The notes under the pieces: model-generated
What the model saw: only the letters and a program-made list of their open reading frames with translations
Told to the model about the DNA's origin: nothing
Databases searched by the model: none
Part shown: piece by piece, positions 34,529 to 43,657 of the stretch
Numbering within the stretch: position 1 is the first letter of the stretch
How the letters are laid out: every line of letters starts with the position of its first letter
Assembly: GCF_002794255.1 (NCBI RefSeq)
Contig: NZ_PGGW01000008.1
Coordinates: forward strand, 62,001-126,000
Direction of reading: 5' to 3'
Origin: Streptomyces carminius
GTDB taxonomy: Bacteria; Actinomycetota; Actinomycetes; Streptomycetales; Streptomycetaceae
DNA: 64,000 nucleotides
Program-made: the position numbers and the translations under genes

Positions 34529-35853
34529 GGCTTGTTCTCCCCCTCGGGTTCTCCGGACGTCGGCGTGGTGCGCTGGGCGGCCCGTGCCGCACGGGCGAAG
34601 CCGCCCAGCGTGGCCGCGGACTGCCGCGGTGAGCGGCCGGTGGCGGTTTCCCCGTCGGAGGGGCCGGCCGGATCGGCCGGTGTGGAGGCCGGTGCCGCGG
34701 CGGACGCCTCCGACGTGTACCGCCGCCGCTTGGGCAGCCCGCCCGCGGTCTTCGCCCCCGCCGCCGTCGCCGGACCGGCGGCACCGGACGCGCCGCCCGG
34801 GGCGGGGCCGGCCGCGCCGGCCGCGCCGAACAGGGCCACCGGCTGGGTGGGCACGCTGTCGGTGAGCAGCGTGCTGGGCAGGAAGGTCACGGCCCGTACC
34901 CCGCTGTAGGGGGACTTGGTCACCGACACCTCGAATCCGTACCGGGCGCTGAGCAGTCCGATCACCGCGAAGCCGAACTTCGGCGGGTCGCCCAGCCGGG
35001 TGATGGTGACGGGCCCCTCGCCGGACAGCAGCCGGGTGGCCCGCTCCCGCTCGCCCGGCTGCAGGCCCACGCCCTTGTCGTCCACGACGACGGACAGGCC
35101 GTTGTGCGCGCGCTCGAACTGCACCAGCACCTGGGTGTCCGGATGCGAGTAGCGGGTGGCGTTCTCCAGCAGTTCGGCGAGGGCGAGCACCAGCCCCTCC
35201 ACGGCCCGCCCGACGACGGCGCGTTCGCCCTCGTCGTGGAAGACCTTGACGCGCCGGAAGTCCAGGATGCGGCTGACCGCGCCCCGCACCACGTCGCTCA
35301 GCGGGGTGGCGTTGTGCTGCCGCCCCGGGTAGGAGCCGCAGACCACGGTGATCGCCTGGGCACGCCGCAGGATCTGGGCGGTGGCGTGGTCGACCACCTG
35401 CAGGTCCCCCAGCACCTGGGGCGAGTCGTGCCTGGCCAGCATGTCGGTGACGGCCATCTGCTGCTTGTTGGCCAGTGCCTGGAGCGTGCGGGCCACGGAC
35501 AGCAGCGTCGTCTGGGTCATCTGGGCGGTACGCCCCTCGGCGTCGGTGAGGGCTCGTACGACCAGGGTCCGCAGCTCGTGGAGGTGGTGGGCGAACGGCG
35601 TTCCGGCCAGTTCGGCGTCCACCGGCGGGGAGGCCGGGACGGGCCGGCGGTCGCCGACGGACTGGACGGCCGCCGGCAGGCTCACCCCGGCCAGCCGGGC
35701 CAGTTCGGCGTCCCGGGCGCGGATGCCCGAGCGGGCGCCGGACAACTGCGTCCGCAGCTCACGGATACGTCGGGCCTGACGCACCGCCACTGGTGTGAGG
35801 GCCACACCCAGGCCCGAGCCGAGCAGGCTCGCCACGGTCGTTATATCGGTCAT
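34525..35853 (-). CDS. cvnA: Conservon sensor kinase-like protein CvnA
   Basis: 442 aa from ATG 35853 with GAGGAA upstream. A short N-terminal hydrophobic stretch (about residues 5-22) is followed by a helical region (to about 160) and a GHKL ATPase domain with N-box LALAELLENATRYSHP, G1 VVDDKGVGL and G2 KFGFAVIGLLS. The last 110 residues are low-complexity Ala/Pro/Gly. CvnA proteins resemble sensor kinases; the dimerisation His is not obvious here. It is the first gene of the six-gene operon cvnA-B-C-D-P450-P450. Confidence 0.94.
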   Translation of the reverse strand: MTDITTVASLLGSGLGVALTPVAVRQARRIRELRTQLSGARSGIRARDAELARLAGVSLPAAVQSVGDRRPVPASPPVDAELAGTPFAHHLHELRTLVVRALTDAEGRTAQMTQTTLLSVARTLQALANKQQMAVTDMLARHDSPQVLGDLQVVDHATAQILRRAQAITVVCGSYPGRQHNATPLSDVVRGAVSRILDFRRVKVFHDEGERAVVGRAVEGLVLALAELLENATRYSHPDTQVLVQFERAHNGLSVVVDDKGVGLQPGERERATRLLSGEGPVTITRLGDPPKFGFAVIGLLSARYGFEVSVTKSPYSGVRAVTFLPSTLLTDSVPTQPVALFGAAGAAGPAPGGASGAAGPATAAGAKTAGGLPKRRRYTSEASAAAPASTPADPAGPSDGETATGRSPRQSAATLGGFARAARAAQRTTPTSGEPEGENKP

Positions 35854-36144
35854 CGGCTTTCCTCGCGGACGCGTCGTTGCGGGAAGAAACGGTCAAGCCG
35901 GTGCGTGGAGGGCTGACCTGAGGATCACGGTTCGCGTGCCACGACAGCGTAGGGGGCCGAGGAAGGCGGGGGAGGGAAAACGGCCAGGTTGCCGCCACCT
36001 CGGTGACTGTCTGGTATGAGTCCGGCACGTTTCGGTATGTGCCTACGGATTATGCTGGTGTCCTGCTTGTGGGAAATTCGTTCTGTACGACCGCAACGTG
36101 CGGGAAACGTGGCGGCAACGCCGGGTGAACGCGGAGGCGGTGTG

Positions 36145-36243
36145 ATGGGTTCCGAGGGCTTCCCGCGAACGTGTGATGGGGATCGTGCGGAGTACGCGGC
36201 CGGTGTTCTGGGAGCGACGACCGGAAGGAAGTCCGTCTCGTAG
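36145..36243 (+). CDS. Candidate small ORF, 32 aa, unknown function
   Basis: ATG 36145 has GGAGG 7 nt upstream, a better ribosome binding site than most genes here. It encodes a 32-residue soluble peptide beginning MGSEGFPRTCDGDRAEYAAG. It stops inside the left arm of a perfect 15-bp terminator hairpin, which suggests a short monocistronic transcript. It is divergent from cvnA with a shared 290-bp upstream region that is relatively A+T rich. No family recognised; translation is unproven. Confidence 0.4.
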   Translation: MGSEGFPRTCDGDRAEYAAGVLGATTGRKSVS

Positions 36244-36276
36244 GGGCGCGCGAATCAGGCTGCGCGCCCCTACGAG
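36237..36276. terminator. Perfect 15-bp stem terminator
   Basis: CTCGTAGGGGCGCGC (36237-36251) and GCGCGCCCCTACGAG (36262-36276) are exact reverse complements around a 10-base loop. It would end both the small ORF transcript and, from the other strand, any transcript leaving the DUF885 gene region backwards. Confidence 0.85.
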
Positions 36277-36309
36277 GACCACACGCGGAGCCGGGCAGCC
36301 CCGGCCCGT

Positions 36310-38004
36310 TCAGAGCGCGGAGAGCTCCGCCACCAGGTCGTCCAGACCCAGCGATCCCAGCGACAGCGCCGCCATGTGCCACCGTTTGGCGTCGAAGGCG
36401 TCGCCGTGCGCGGCACGGGCCGCCGCGCGGCCCGCCAGCCAGGCGCGTTCGCCCAGCTTGTAGCCGATGGCCTGGCCGGGGAGGCCCAGATACCGGACCA
36501 GTTCGCTCGCCACGAAGTCGGCCGGACGTCCGGAGTGCGCACCGAAGAACTCCAGGGCCAGCTCCGGGGTCCACCGCTCCCCGGGGCGGAAGGGGGAGTG
36601 GCCCGGGATCTCCAGCCCCAGATGCATGCCGATGTCCACGACGACCCGCAGGGAGCGCATCATCTGCGCGTCCAGATAGCCCAGCCGCAGCTCGGGACTG
36701 TCCAGGAAGCCCAGCTCGTCCATGAGCCGTTCCGCGTACAGCGCCCAGCCCTCGGCGTTGGCGCTGACCATGCCGACCGTCGTCTGGTAGCGCGAGAGCC
36801 GGTCGGCGACGTACACCCACTGGGCGAGCTGGAGATGGTGGCCGGGCACCCCCTCGTGGTACCAGGTGGTGACCAGGTCGTAGACGGGGAAACGGGTCCG
36901 GCCCGCCGTCGGCAGCCAGGTGCGGCCCGGCCGGGAGAAGTCCAGTGACGGCGTGGTGTAGTAGGGCGCGGCGGCGCTGCCGGGCGGAGCGATCATGGCC
37001 TCGACGCGCCGGATCGGCCCGGCCAGCTCGAAGTGCGTGCCGTCCAGTCCGTCGATCGCCTCGTCCATCAGGTCCTGGAGCCATGCCCGGACTTCCGCCA
37101 CCCCCTCGACCGCCCTGCCGTGGTCGTCGAGGTGGCGCAGCGCCTCCCAGGGAGTCGTGGCGCCGGGCAGCACCTTGTCGGCCTCGGCCCGCATCCGGGC
37201 GTGGACGCCGTGGTACTCCTCCCAGCCGTACGCGTACGCCTCCTCCAGGTCCAGGGCGGTGCCGTTCCAGTAGCGCGACCAGAGCCGGTACCGCTCGCGG
37301 CCCACGGTGTCCGGGGCGTCGGCGACGGCGGGGGCGTAGGTGCCGCGCAGCCAGTCGCGCAGGGCCGCCATGGCGCCGGCGGCCTCGGCGGCCCCCTTGT
37401 CCAGCTCGGCGCGCAGGGCGCCGGGCCCGCCGGAGACCAGACCGGCGAACCAGCTCTCCCCGCCGTCCGCGCCGGTCCACTCGCCCAGCTGTCCGATCAC
37501 CGTGGCGACCTGCCGGGGACCGGCCGGGAGCCCGCCGCGCAGGCCCTCCGCCAGTGCGGCGCGATAGCCCTCCAGCGCCGCCGGGACGGCGCTCAGCCGC
37601 CGGGCGAGGGCCGCCCAGTCCTCCTCGCTCCCGAGGGGCATCATGGTGAAGACGTTGCGCACGGAGTGCAGCGGGGAGATGAGGTTGCCGACCGCGCGCA
37701 GTTCCTCGCCCGCGTCGTGCACGTCGAGTTCGGCGGTCAGCCGCTCCCGCAGCAGGCGTGCGCAGCGCCGTTCGGCCGCGCTGTCGCCACCGGGGCGCCG
37801 CTCGGCCTCCGCGAGCCGCTCCAGGGCGGTGCGGGCCAGGTGGGCCCTGGCCCGCAGGCCGGCCGGGGAGAGGTCGGGCAGCCGTTCCGCGCTCCCGGGA
37901 AGACCGAGGTGGGTGCCGAGGACGGGGTCGATTTCGACGAGGGCGTCGACGTACGCGTCGGCGACCTGGCGGGGCAGGGGCGCGTTCTTCGTGGCATCGG
38001 ACAT
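36310..38004 (-). CDS. DUF885 family protein (putative metallopeptidase-like)
   Basis: 564 aa. ATG 38004 is preferred over 38013 because GAGG lies 9 nt before it. It is an all-helical DUF885 protein; the conserved site is WYHEGVPGHHLQLAQ, an HExxPGHH variant of a zinc-peptidase motif. Other family marks are GTALDLEEAYAYGWEEYH and the C-terminal GYKLGERAWLAGRAAARAAHG. No signal peptide was seen, so it is cytosolic. Function in bacteria is poorly known. Confidence 0.9.
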   Translation of the reverse strand: MSDATKNAPLPRQVADAYVDALVEIDPVLGTHLGLPGSAERLPDLSPAGLRARAHLARTALERLAEAERRPGGDSAAERRCARLLRERLTAELDVHDAGEELRAVGNLISPLHSVRNVFTMMPLGSEEDWAALARRLSAVPAALEGYRAALAEGLRGGLPAGPRQVATVIGQLGEWTGADGGESWFAGLVSGGPGALRAELDKGAAEAAGAMAALRDWLRGTYAPAVADAPDTVGRERYRLWSRYWNGTALDLEEAYAYGWEEYHGVHARMRAEADKVLPGATTPWEALRHLDDHGRAVEGVAEVRAWLQDLMDEAIDGLDGTHFELAGPIRRVEAMIAPPGSAAAPYYTTPSLDFSRPGRTWLPTAGRTRFPVYDLVTTWYHEGVPGHHLQLAQWVYVADRLSRYQTTVGMVSANAEGWALYAERLMDELGFLDSPELRLGYLDAQMMRSLRVVVDIGMHLGLEIPGHSPFRPGERWTPELALEFFGAHSGRPADFVASELVRYLGLPGQAIGYKLGERAWLAGRAAARAAHGDAFDAKRWHMAALSLGSLGLDDLVAELSAL

Positions 38005-38091
38005 GGGCCACATCCTCGTACGGCACCGCCCGCCGCGTCACCGGTGGCCGGTCCGCGGCGACGCGCACCGGTCACCGCGGACCGCCGCGGC

Positions 38092-38574
38092 TCACCGCGG
38101 CGGGGCCGGGGGCAGCAACGGACCGCACGTCCACTGCTGGAAGACCAGACGCGTCTCGACCCGGGCCACCTCCCGGCGCGAGGTGAACTCGTCCAGCACC
38201 AGCCGCTGGAGATCTGCGGTCCCGGCCACCGCCACATGGACCAGGTAGTCGTCGGGGCCGGTCAGATGGAACAGTGCCCGGGCCTCCGGCAGAGCCCTGA
38301 TCCGCTCCACGAACGGACCGACCAGTTCCCTGCGGTGGGGCCGCACCTGGACCGACAGCAGGGCTTCGAGGGGCCTTCCGAGTCTGGCCGGATCCAGTCG
38401 CAGGGCGTGGCCGAGGATCACTCCGCCGCGGCGCAGCCGCGCCACCCGGTCCAGGCAGGTCGACGGGGCCACGCCGACGGCGGCGGCGAGATCGCGGTAC
38501 GTGGTCCGGGCGTCGTTCTGCAGCAGCCGCAGGATCTCCAGGTCCACCGGATCGAGTACGACGGATTCCGGCAT
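38092..38574 (-). CDS. Lrp/AsnC-family transcriptional regulator
   Basis: 160 aa from ATG 38574. N-terminal HTH: LDPVDLEILRLLQNDARTTYRDLAAAVGVAPSTCLDRVARL. C-terminal RAM/AsnC ligand domain with ALFHLTGPDDYLVHVAVAGTADL. These proteins sense amino acids and usually control a divergent gene. Here the neighbour, 59 bp away, is a Cys/Met-metabolism PLP enzyme, its probable target. Confidence 0.94.
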   Translation of the reverse strand: MPESVVLDPVDLEILRLLQNDARTTYRDLAAAVGVAPSTCLDRVARLRRGGVILGHALRLDPARLGRPLEALLSVQVRPHRRELVGPFVERIRALPEARALFHLTGPDDYLVHVAVAGTADLQRLVLDEFTSRREVARVETRLVFQQWTCGPLLPPAPPR

Positions 38575-38633
38575 TCGCCGAACATAACACGGCCTTCCGT
38601 CGTCGAATCCCGGGCGATGCCCAGGATTCCCGT

Positions 38634-39935
38634 ATGACTCAGCTGGAAGGCATGGACGTCTCGTCCGCGACCCCACACCGTTCGCCGGACACCGAGGCCG
38701 TGCACGCCGGGCGCGAGGACCTCGCAGCCCTGGGCCTGCACGCCGCTCCCCTGGACCTGTCCACCACCTACCCGTCCCACGACAGCCGCGCGGAGGCCGC
38801 CCGGCTGGACGAGTTCGCCGCCACCGGCGCCCTGCCGCCGGGCCCGCCGGTGTACGCCCGGCTGGACAACCCCACCGTGGCGCGCTTCGAGCGGGCGCTG
38901 GCCCGGCTGGAGGGCACCGGGGCGGCCGTCGCCTTCGCCAGCGGCATGGCGGCCCTGACCGCCGTGGTGCTGGCCCGTGCCGCCCGGGGACTGCGGCATG
39001 TCGTGGCGGTGCGCCCGCTGTACGGATGCAGCGACCACCTGCTCGGCGGCGGGCTGCTGGGCACCGAGGTGACCTGGACGGACCCGGCCGGGATCGCCGC
39101 CGCCCTCCGCCCCGACACCGGTCTGGTGGTGGTGGAGACCCCGGCCAACCCCACTCTGGCCGAAATCGATCTGAGGGCCGTGGCGGAATCCTGCGGCCCG
39201 GCGCCGCTGCTGGCCGACAACACCTTCGCCACCCCGGTGCTGCAGCGTCCCGCCGAGCACGGCGCGCGGTTCGTGCTGCACAGCGCCACCAAGTACCTGG
39301 GCGGCCACGGCGACGTCCTCGGCGGCGTCGTCGCCTGCGACGAGGAGACGGCCCGGGAACTGCGGAAGGTGCGCTTCGCCACCGGCGGCGTACTGCACCC
39401 GCTGGCGGGCTATCTGCTCCTGCGCGGCCTGGCCACCCTGCCGGTGCGGATGCGGGCGCAGTCCGCCACGGCCGCCGAACTGGCCCGGCGGCTGGCGGAC
39501 GACCCCCGGGTCGCCCGCGTCCACTACCCCCGGATCGGCGGTGCGATGGTCTCCTTCGAGGTGCACGGGGATCCGCACGAGGTGATCGCGGGGGTGCGGC
39601 TGATCACCCCGGCGGTCAGCCTCGGCAGCGTGGACACCCTCATCCAGCACCCCGGATCCATCAGCCACCGGGTCGTCGGCCCGGCCGACCGCCGGGCCGG
39701 CGGCATCGGTGAGAAGCTGCTGCGCATGTCGGTCGGCCTGGAGGACGCCGAGGACCTGTGGCACGACCTCGACACCGCGCTCGGCGCCCGCCGCGGCACG
39801 GGGGAACGCGCCTCGGCGGGCGCCGGTGAGGCGGACAGCGCCGGGAGCGGCGCCGGTGAGGCGACCGGCGACGGGGAACTCAGTGCCCGCTCGTCGGCTC
39901 CGCGGCGGCGGGAACCGGAGCGAGCCGGGCGGTGA
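38634..39935 (+). CDS. Cys/Met-metabolism PLP enzyme (trans-sulfuration lyase family)
   Basis: 433 aa from ATG 38634, AGGA 7 nt upstream. Cystathionine gamma-synthase/gamma-lyase/methionine gamma-lyase superfamily: YARLDNPTVARFERALARLEG, ASGMAAL, ETPANPTL, the PLP site HSATKYLGGHGDVLGG, and SLGSVDTLIQHPGSISH. Which lyase it is cannot be decided by eye. The last 50 residues are low-complexity, and the 3' end overlaps the convergent GNAT gene by 56 bp. The AsnC regulator next door suggests control by an amino acid such as methionine or cysteine. Confidence 0.92.
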   Translation: MTQLEGMDVSSATPHRSPDTEAVHAGREDLAALGLHAAPLDLSTTYPSHDSRAEAARLDEFAATGALPPGPPVYARLDNPTVARFERALARLEGTGAAVAFASGMAALTAVVLARAARGLRHVVAVRPLYGCSDHLLGGGLLGTEVTWTDPAGIAAALRPDTGLVVVETPANPTLAEIDLRAVAESCGPAPLLADNTFATPVLQRPAEHGARFVLHSATKYLGGHGDVLGGVVACDEETARELRKVRFATGGVLHPLAGYLLLRGLATLPVRMRAQSATAAELARRLADDPRVARVHYPRIGGAMVSFEVHGDPHEVIAGVRLITPAVSLGSVDTLIQHPGSISHRVVGPADRRAGGIGEKLLRMSVGLEDAEDLWHDLDTALGARRGTGERASAGAGEADSAGSGAGEATGDGELSARSSAPRRREPERAGR

Positions 39936-41394
39936 TCACCAGGGTGCCCTCCTCGACCTGGTAGTCCAGCGGCAGTCCCAGCCCGCGCATCGCCGAGACC
40001 ATCCCGGTGTTGGCCGCCTTCGTCACGGCGTAGACGCTCTCGCCGCGCGCCTCGGCGGCCATCGCCACCAGGCGGTGCAGCAGTTCGGTGCCGATGCCGC
40101 GGCGCTGCCAGACGTCCTCGACGAGGAGGGCCACCTCGGTCTCGTCGCCGTCCCACAGCAGATGGCCGAGCGCCACCAGCTTGCCCGAGGCCGTCTCGGC
40201 GGCCAGGGTGCGGCCGAAACGCGGGCTGAGCAGATGGTCCAGGTAGCGGTCGGCGTCCCGTACCGGACCGTGGTAGCGGGAGGACAGCGTCCGTTCGGAG
40301 CACCGCCGGTGCAGCGCGCGGGCGGCCTCCAGATCGCGGCTGTCCGCCCGCCGCACGGTGATCTCGTTCCCCTCCGGGAGCGTGAGCCGTTCGCGGCGGC
40401 GCGGCGTCCTCGTTCCCGCGCCCTCGGTGGCGGGGACCGTGTCCAGCCGGGCGTCCAGCTCGACCAGGGCGCGTGCCCTGGCGAACTCGGTGGGGGTGAA
40501 GGGCAGGCAGGGTCGTTCCACGACGATCGTCCCGCCGTGCGGGTCGGGCAGCTTCATCACCGTCTCCTCCAGTACGCCCCCGGCCGGGACCGGCTCCCCG
40601 GGCGGCCGTGCGGCGCCGGACCGCGCGGGCACCGAGCGGATCGTGCAGCGGCCGAGCAACTGCCGCAGGGCGAGCGGGAGCTCCGCGGTGTCCAGTGCGG
40701 TACGGGCGGCCAGGCCCAGCACATGGGTGGCGATGTCCACCAGTTCGTGGGCGTCGGCCCGCTCCAGCCAGGTGTCCCGGCCGCCCGCCGCGGCGGCCGC
40801 CCGGCGCAGTTCCTCCGGGCCGAGTTCCCGGGGCGCGCGCAGCAGGAACTCGTCCACCGTCACCTCGCCCAGCGGATGGGTCTGCAGGCTGATGACGTCC
40901 ACCCGGTGCCCGGCCAGCGAGGCGCACAGCGCGGCCAGCGAGCCGGGCTTCTCCCGCACGGTGGTGCGCAGCCGCCACAGCACCGGTGCCTCCGCTCCGG
41001 GGGACACGGGTGCGGTGGGCCCGGCGGCCGCCGGGCCGGGCTCGGGGGAACCGATCTTCTTCACACCCTTTCCACGTTCCGCGCCGTCCGCGCGTTCACC
41101 GGGTTCGGGCGGCGGATGGTGGGGATGGCGCCTGGCCCACCACAGGTGCAGGCCCGCGGCGCCCAGCAGCGCGGCGGCCGACAGGGCCAGCAGGACGGGA
41201 CCGTCCGGCCCGTGCGCCACCGTCTTCGCGGCGCTGTCGGCCACGGCCACGGCCGTGAACAGGGCCGCCAGCTCCACCAGGTCCCGCCGCCAGTGGTGGG
41301 AACGGGCGCCGGGGGCGAGGGCACGGCGGAGGGCACGGCGGGAGGCGCGGCGCTCGGGGGAGCGGTCCGGCCGATGCGTGGACGATGCAGTCAT
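39880..41394 (-). CDS. Membrane-anchored ACT-GNAT fusion protein
   Basis: 504 aa from ATG 41394; an in-frame ATG at 41460 would add 22 residues and a TTA codon, but I see no good ribosome site for it. After a basic N-terminus come two hydrophobic segments (about residues 40-90). Next is an ACT-like domain (LRTTVREKPGSLAALCASLAGHRVDVISL) and a GNAT acetyltransferase domain near the C-terminus (ITVRRADSRDLEAARALHRR, LLVEDVWQRRGIGTELLHRL with the acetyl-CoA loop). The ACT domain suggests amino-acid sensing. Target of acetylation unknown. Confidence 0.82.
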   Translation of the reverse strand: MTASSTHRPDRSPERRASRRALRRALAPGARSHHWRRDLVELAALFTAVAVADSAAKTVAHGPDGPVLLALSAAALLGAAGLHLWWARRHPHHPPPEPGERADGAERGKGVKKIGSPEPGPAAAGPTAPVSPGAEAPVLWRLRTTVREKPGSLAALCASLAGHRVDVISLQTHPLGEVTVDEFLLRAPRELGPEELRRAAAAAGGRDTWLERADAHELVDIATHVLGLAARTALDTAELPLALRQLLGRCTIRSVPARSGAARPPGEPVPAGGVLEETVMKLPDPHGGTIVVERPCLPFTPTEFARARALVELDARLDTVPATEGAGTRTPRRRERLTLPEGNEITVRRADSRDLEAARALHRRCSERTLSSRYHGPVRDADRYLDHLLSPRFGRTLAAETASGKLVALGHLLWDGDETEVALLVEDVWQRRGIGTELLHRLVAMAAEARGESVYAVTKAANTGMVSAMRGLGLPLDYQVEEGTLVITARLAPVPAAAEPTSGH

Positions 41395-41478
41395 GCCGTC
41401 ACTCTCGCCGACCGGTGTTGCGCGCTCACGAACGGTCTGTGACCTGCGGGTTAAGGACATTCCGCAAGGAAAGGGAGG

Positions 41479-42039
41479 CTATCGCCCCTTCCGGGCGAGC
41501 CGCCGCAGCGTCACCCCGCACCACCGGGCGTACAGCCGCTGGAGCGGCGGGACCAGCGGGCCGGCGGCCCGCGTCCACCACACCCCGGGGCGGCTGAACG
41601 CCCGCACCTCCAGCCACACCGTCCCGTCGTCCGCCCGCTCCACGACGAACGCCTCCTCGCCGCTCTGCGGGTGTCCCGCCAGCGTCCCGTACCCGAAGCC
41701 GGCCCGCCGCCCGCCGTGCTCGGACCACACCACCCGGCACGGGGCGCGCAGCCGCAGCCGCCCCACGCCCAGACCCACCACCACGCGTACCCCGGGGTCG
41801 GCGCGCGGCCCGTCCGCGGCGATCTCCACCCCCATGGCCCGGTGCATCCGCCAGGACAGCACCGCCTCGGCGGCGGCCTCGAAGACCGCCGTCCCGGAGC
41901 CGAGCCGGGTGCGCACCCGCAGCCGCCCGAAGCCGGGCGGGAAGCGTCCCTCCCGGGTCGCTCCCGCACCGGTGTACGTCAGGGCGGGACCACCGCCGCC
42001 GTCCCGGCGGCCGTTCCCGCCGCCGTCGTGCTCGCTCAT
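41479..42039 (-). CDS. DUF1990 family protein
   Basis: 186 aa from ATG 42039. It shows the DUF1990 pattern: LTYTGAGATREG, AAAEAVLSWRMHRAMGVEI, GFGYGTLAGHPQSGEEAFVVE and FSRPGVWWTRAAGPLVPPLQRLY. The fold is START-like; no reaction is known. It is cytosolic with a Gly-rich N-terminus. It lies 25 bp downstream of phoD on the same strand, so both may be co-transcribed. Confidence 0.9.
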   Translation of the reverse strand: MSEHDGGGNGRRDGGGGPALTYTGAGATREGRFPPGFGRLRVRTRLGSGTAVFEAAAEAVLSWRMHRAMGVEIAADGPRADPGVRVVVGLGVGRLRLRAPCRVVWSEHGGRRAGFGYGTLAGHPQSGEEAFVVERADDGTVWLEVRAFSRPGVWWTRAAGPLVPPLQRLYARWCGVTLRRLARKGR

Positions 42040-42064
42040 GGCGCCAGCGTAGGCGCCCGGAACG

Positions 42065-43657
42065 CTACTGACCGACCAGACCCGGCCGCAGCACCTTCGT
42101 GAACAGCACCCCGCCGCCCTCCTCGCGCAGCCGCACCGTCAGCTCGCCGCTGTCGCCGTCGATGTCCACCTGGCCGTAGAACTGGTAGCCCTCGCTCGGC
42201 GGGACGTTCCCCCGCTCGGGTGCCTTGACGAAGACCCGCTCGGGACCGAACGTGCCGTCCAGCGCCGAGGCCGGGAAGGCGCCCGCGTTCAGCGGGCCGG
42301 TGACGAACTCCCAGAACGGCGCGAAGTCGCCGAACGCCGCCCGCTCCGGGGCGTAGTGCTGGGCCGAGGTGTGGTGCACGTCGGCGGTCAGCCACACCGT
42401 GCCGGTGATCCGCCGGTGCCTGACGAACCGCAGCAGCTCGGCGATCTGCAGTTCCCGGCCCAGCGGCGCGCCCGGATCGCCCTGCGCCACCGCCTCGACG
42501 TCCGTGCCGTCGGAGACGATCAGGCCCAGCGGCATGTCCGAGGCGATCACCTTCCACACCGCGCGCGAGCGTGCCAGCTCCCGCTTCAGCCAGGCCAGTT
42601 GCCCGGCGCCCAGCACACCCTGCGGGTCAGAGGTCTGCGTCCCGGGGGAGTTGGCGTTCCGGTAGGTGCGCATGTCCAGCACGAACACGTCCAGCAGCGG
42701 ACCGTGGCGCACCACCCGGTGGATCCGCCCGGCGCCGTCGCGCCGGAGGGAGGACTGGGGGAAGTACTCGCCGAAGGCCTGCCGGGCCCGGGCCGCCAGC
42801 ACGTCCACGCGCCGCTCGGTGTAACGCTCGTCGGCGAGGACCTCGCCCGGGTACCAGTTGTTGGTCACCTCGTGGTCGTCCCACTGCACGACCGAGGGCA
42901 CCTGGGCGTTGAAGCGGCGCAGCGACTCGGCCAGCAGGTTGTAACGGAAGTTGCCCCGGTACTCCGCCAGGGTCTCGGCGACCTTCGCCTTCTCCTCGGT
43001 GACGACGTTGCGCCAGGTCCCGCCGCCGGGCAGCGCCACGGTCTCCGCCAGCGGTCCGTCGGCGTAGACGGTGTCCCCGCTGAACAGGAAGAAGTCCGGG
43101 TCCAGCCGGGCCATCTCGTCGAAGACCGGGTAGCCGCCCCGGTCGGGGTTGATGCCCCAGCCCTGCCCGGCCAGGTCCCCCGACCAGAGGAACCGCACCC
43201 CGTCCCGGCGCCGTGCCGGGGCGGTGCGGAAGGTGCCGTACACCGGTTCGCCCGTGCGGCGCGGGTCGTCCGGGTCGGCCAGCACCACCCGGTAGTGCAC
43301 CTGCCGGCCCGGCGGCAGCCCGTGCAGCGCCGTCGTCCCGGTGAAGTCGGTGCCCGGGCCCAGCAGCGGGCCGTACCGGCGCCGGACGTTGCGGAAGGAC
43401 TCCGTGGCGGCGGTCTCCACCACCATCCGGGCCGGCCGGTCCGAGCGCACCCACACCAGGGCCGAACCGGCCGTCACCTCGCCGGTCTGCACACCCCAGC
43501 CCGCCCGCGGCCGGCCCGACAGCGACTGCGCGGGCGCGGCGAACACCGGGCTCGCCGCCGCTCCCGGCAGTGCCAGGGCCGCCGAGGCGGCCAGCGAACC
43601 GCGCAGCACCGCCCGCCGCCCGGGTGCCGGGTGGTGGGACGCGTCCCCTCGTGTCAT
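42065..43657 (-). CDS. phoD: PhoD-family alkaline phosphatase/phosphodiesterase, Tat-exported
   Basis: 530 aa from ATG 43657 with AGGAGG 7 nt upstream. Tat signal GRRAVLRGSLAASAALAL with cleavage near VFAAPA. PhoD N-domain (about residues 45-150) then metallophosphatase core: WSGDLAGQG, FLFSGDTVYADGP, VVQWDDHEVTNNW, VFVLDMRTYRNAN, ASDMPLGL and WLTADVHHTSA. It releases phosphate from phosphodiesters outside the cell. A GTTCACCC element on its strand about 130 bp upstream could be half of a PHO box for PhoP. Confidence 0.94.
   Translation of the reverse strand: MTRGDASHHPAPGRRAVLRGSLAASAALALPGAAASPVFAAPAQSLSGRPRAGWGVQTGEVTAGSALVWVRSDRPARMVVETAATESFRNVRRRYGPLLGPGTDFTGTTALHGLPPGRQVHYRVVLADPDDPRRTGEPVYGTFRTAPARRRDGVRFLWSGDLAGQGWGINPDRGGYPVFDEMARLDPDFFLFSGDTVYADGPLAETVALPGGGTWRNVVTEEKAKVAETLAEYRGNFRYNLLAESLRRFNAQVPSVVQWDDHEVTNNWYPGEVLADERYTERRVDVLAARARQAFGEYFPQSSLRRDGAGRIHRVVRHGPLLDVFVLDMRTYRNANSPGTQTSDPQGVLGAGQLAWLKRELARSRAVWKVIASDMPLGLIVSDGTDVEAVAQGDPGAPLGRELQIAELLRFVRHRRITGTVWLTADVHHTSAQHYAPERAAFGDFAPFWEFVTGPLNAGAFPASALDGTFGPERVFVKAPERGNVPPSEGYQFYGQVDIDGDSGELTVRLREEGGGVLFTKVLRPGLVGQ

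Noticed and set aside
36016..36144. Longer form of the small ORF starting at 36016
   Set aside because: No ribosome binding site at that ATG; the start at 36145 has a strong one and the upstream part is promoter-like sequence.
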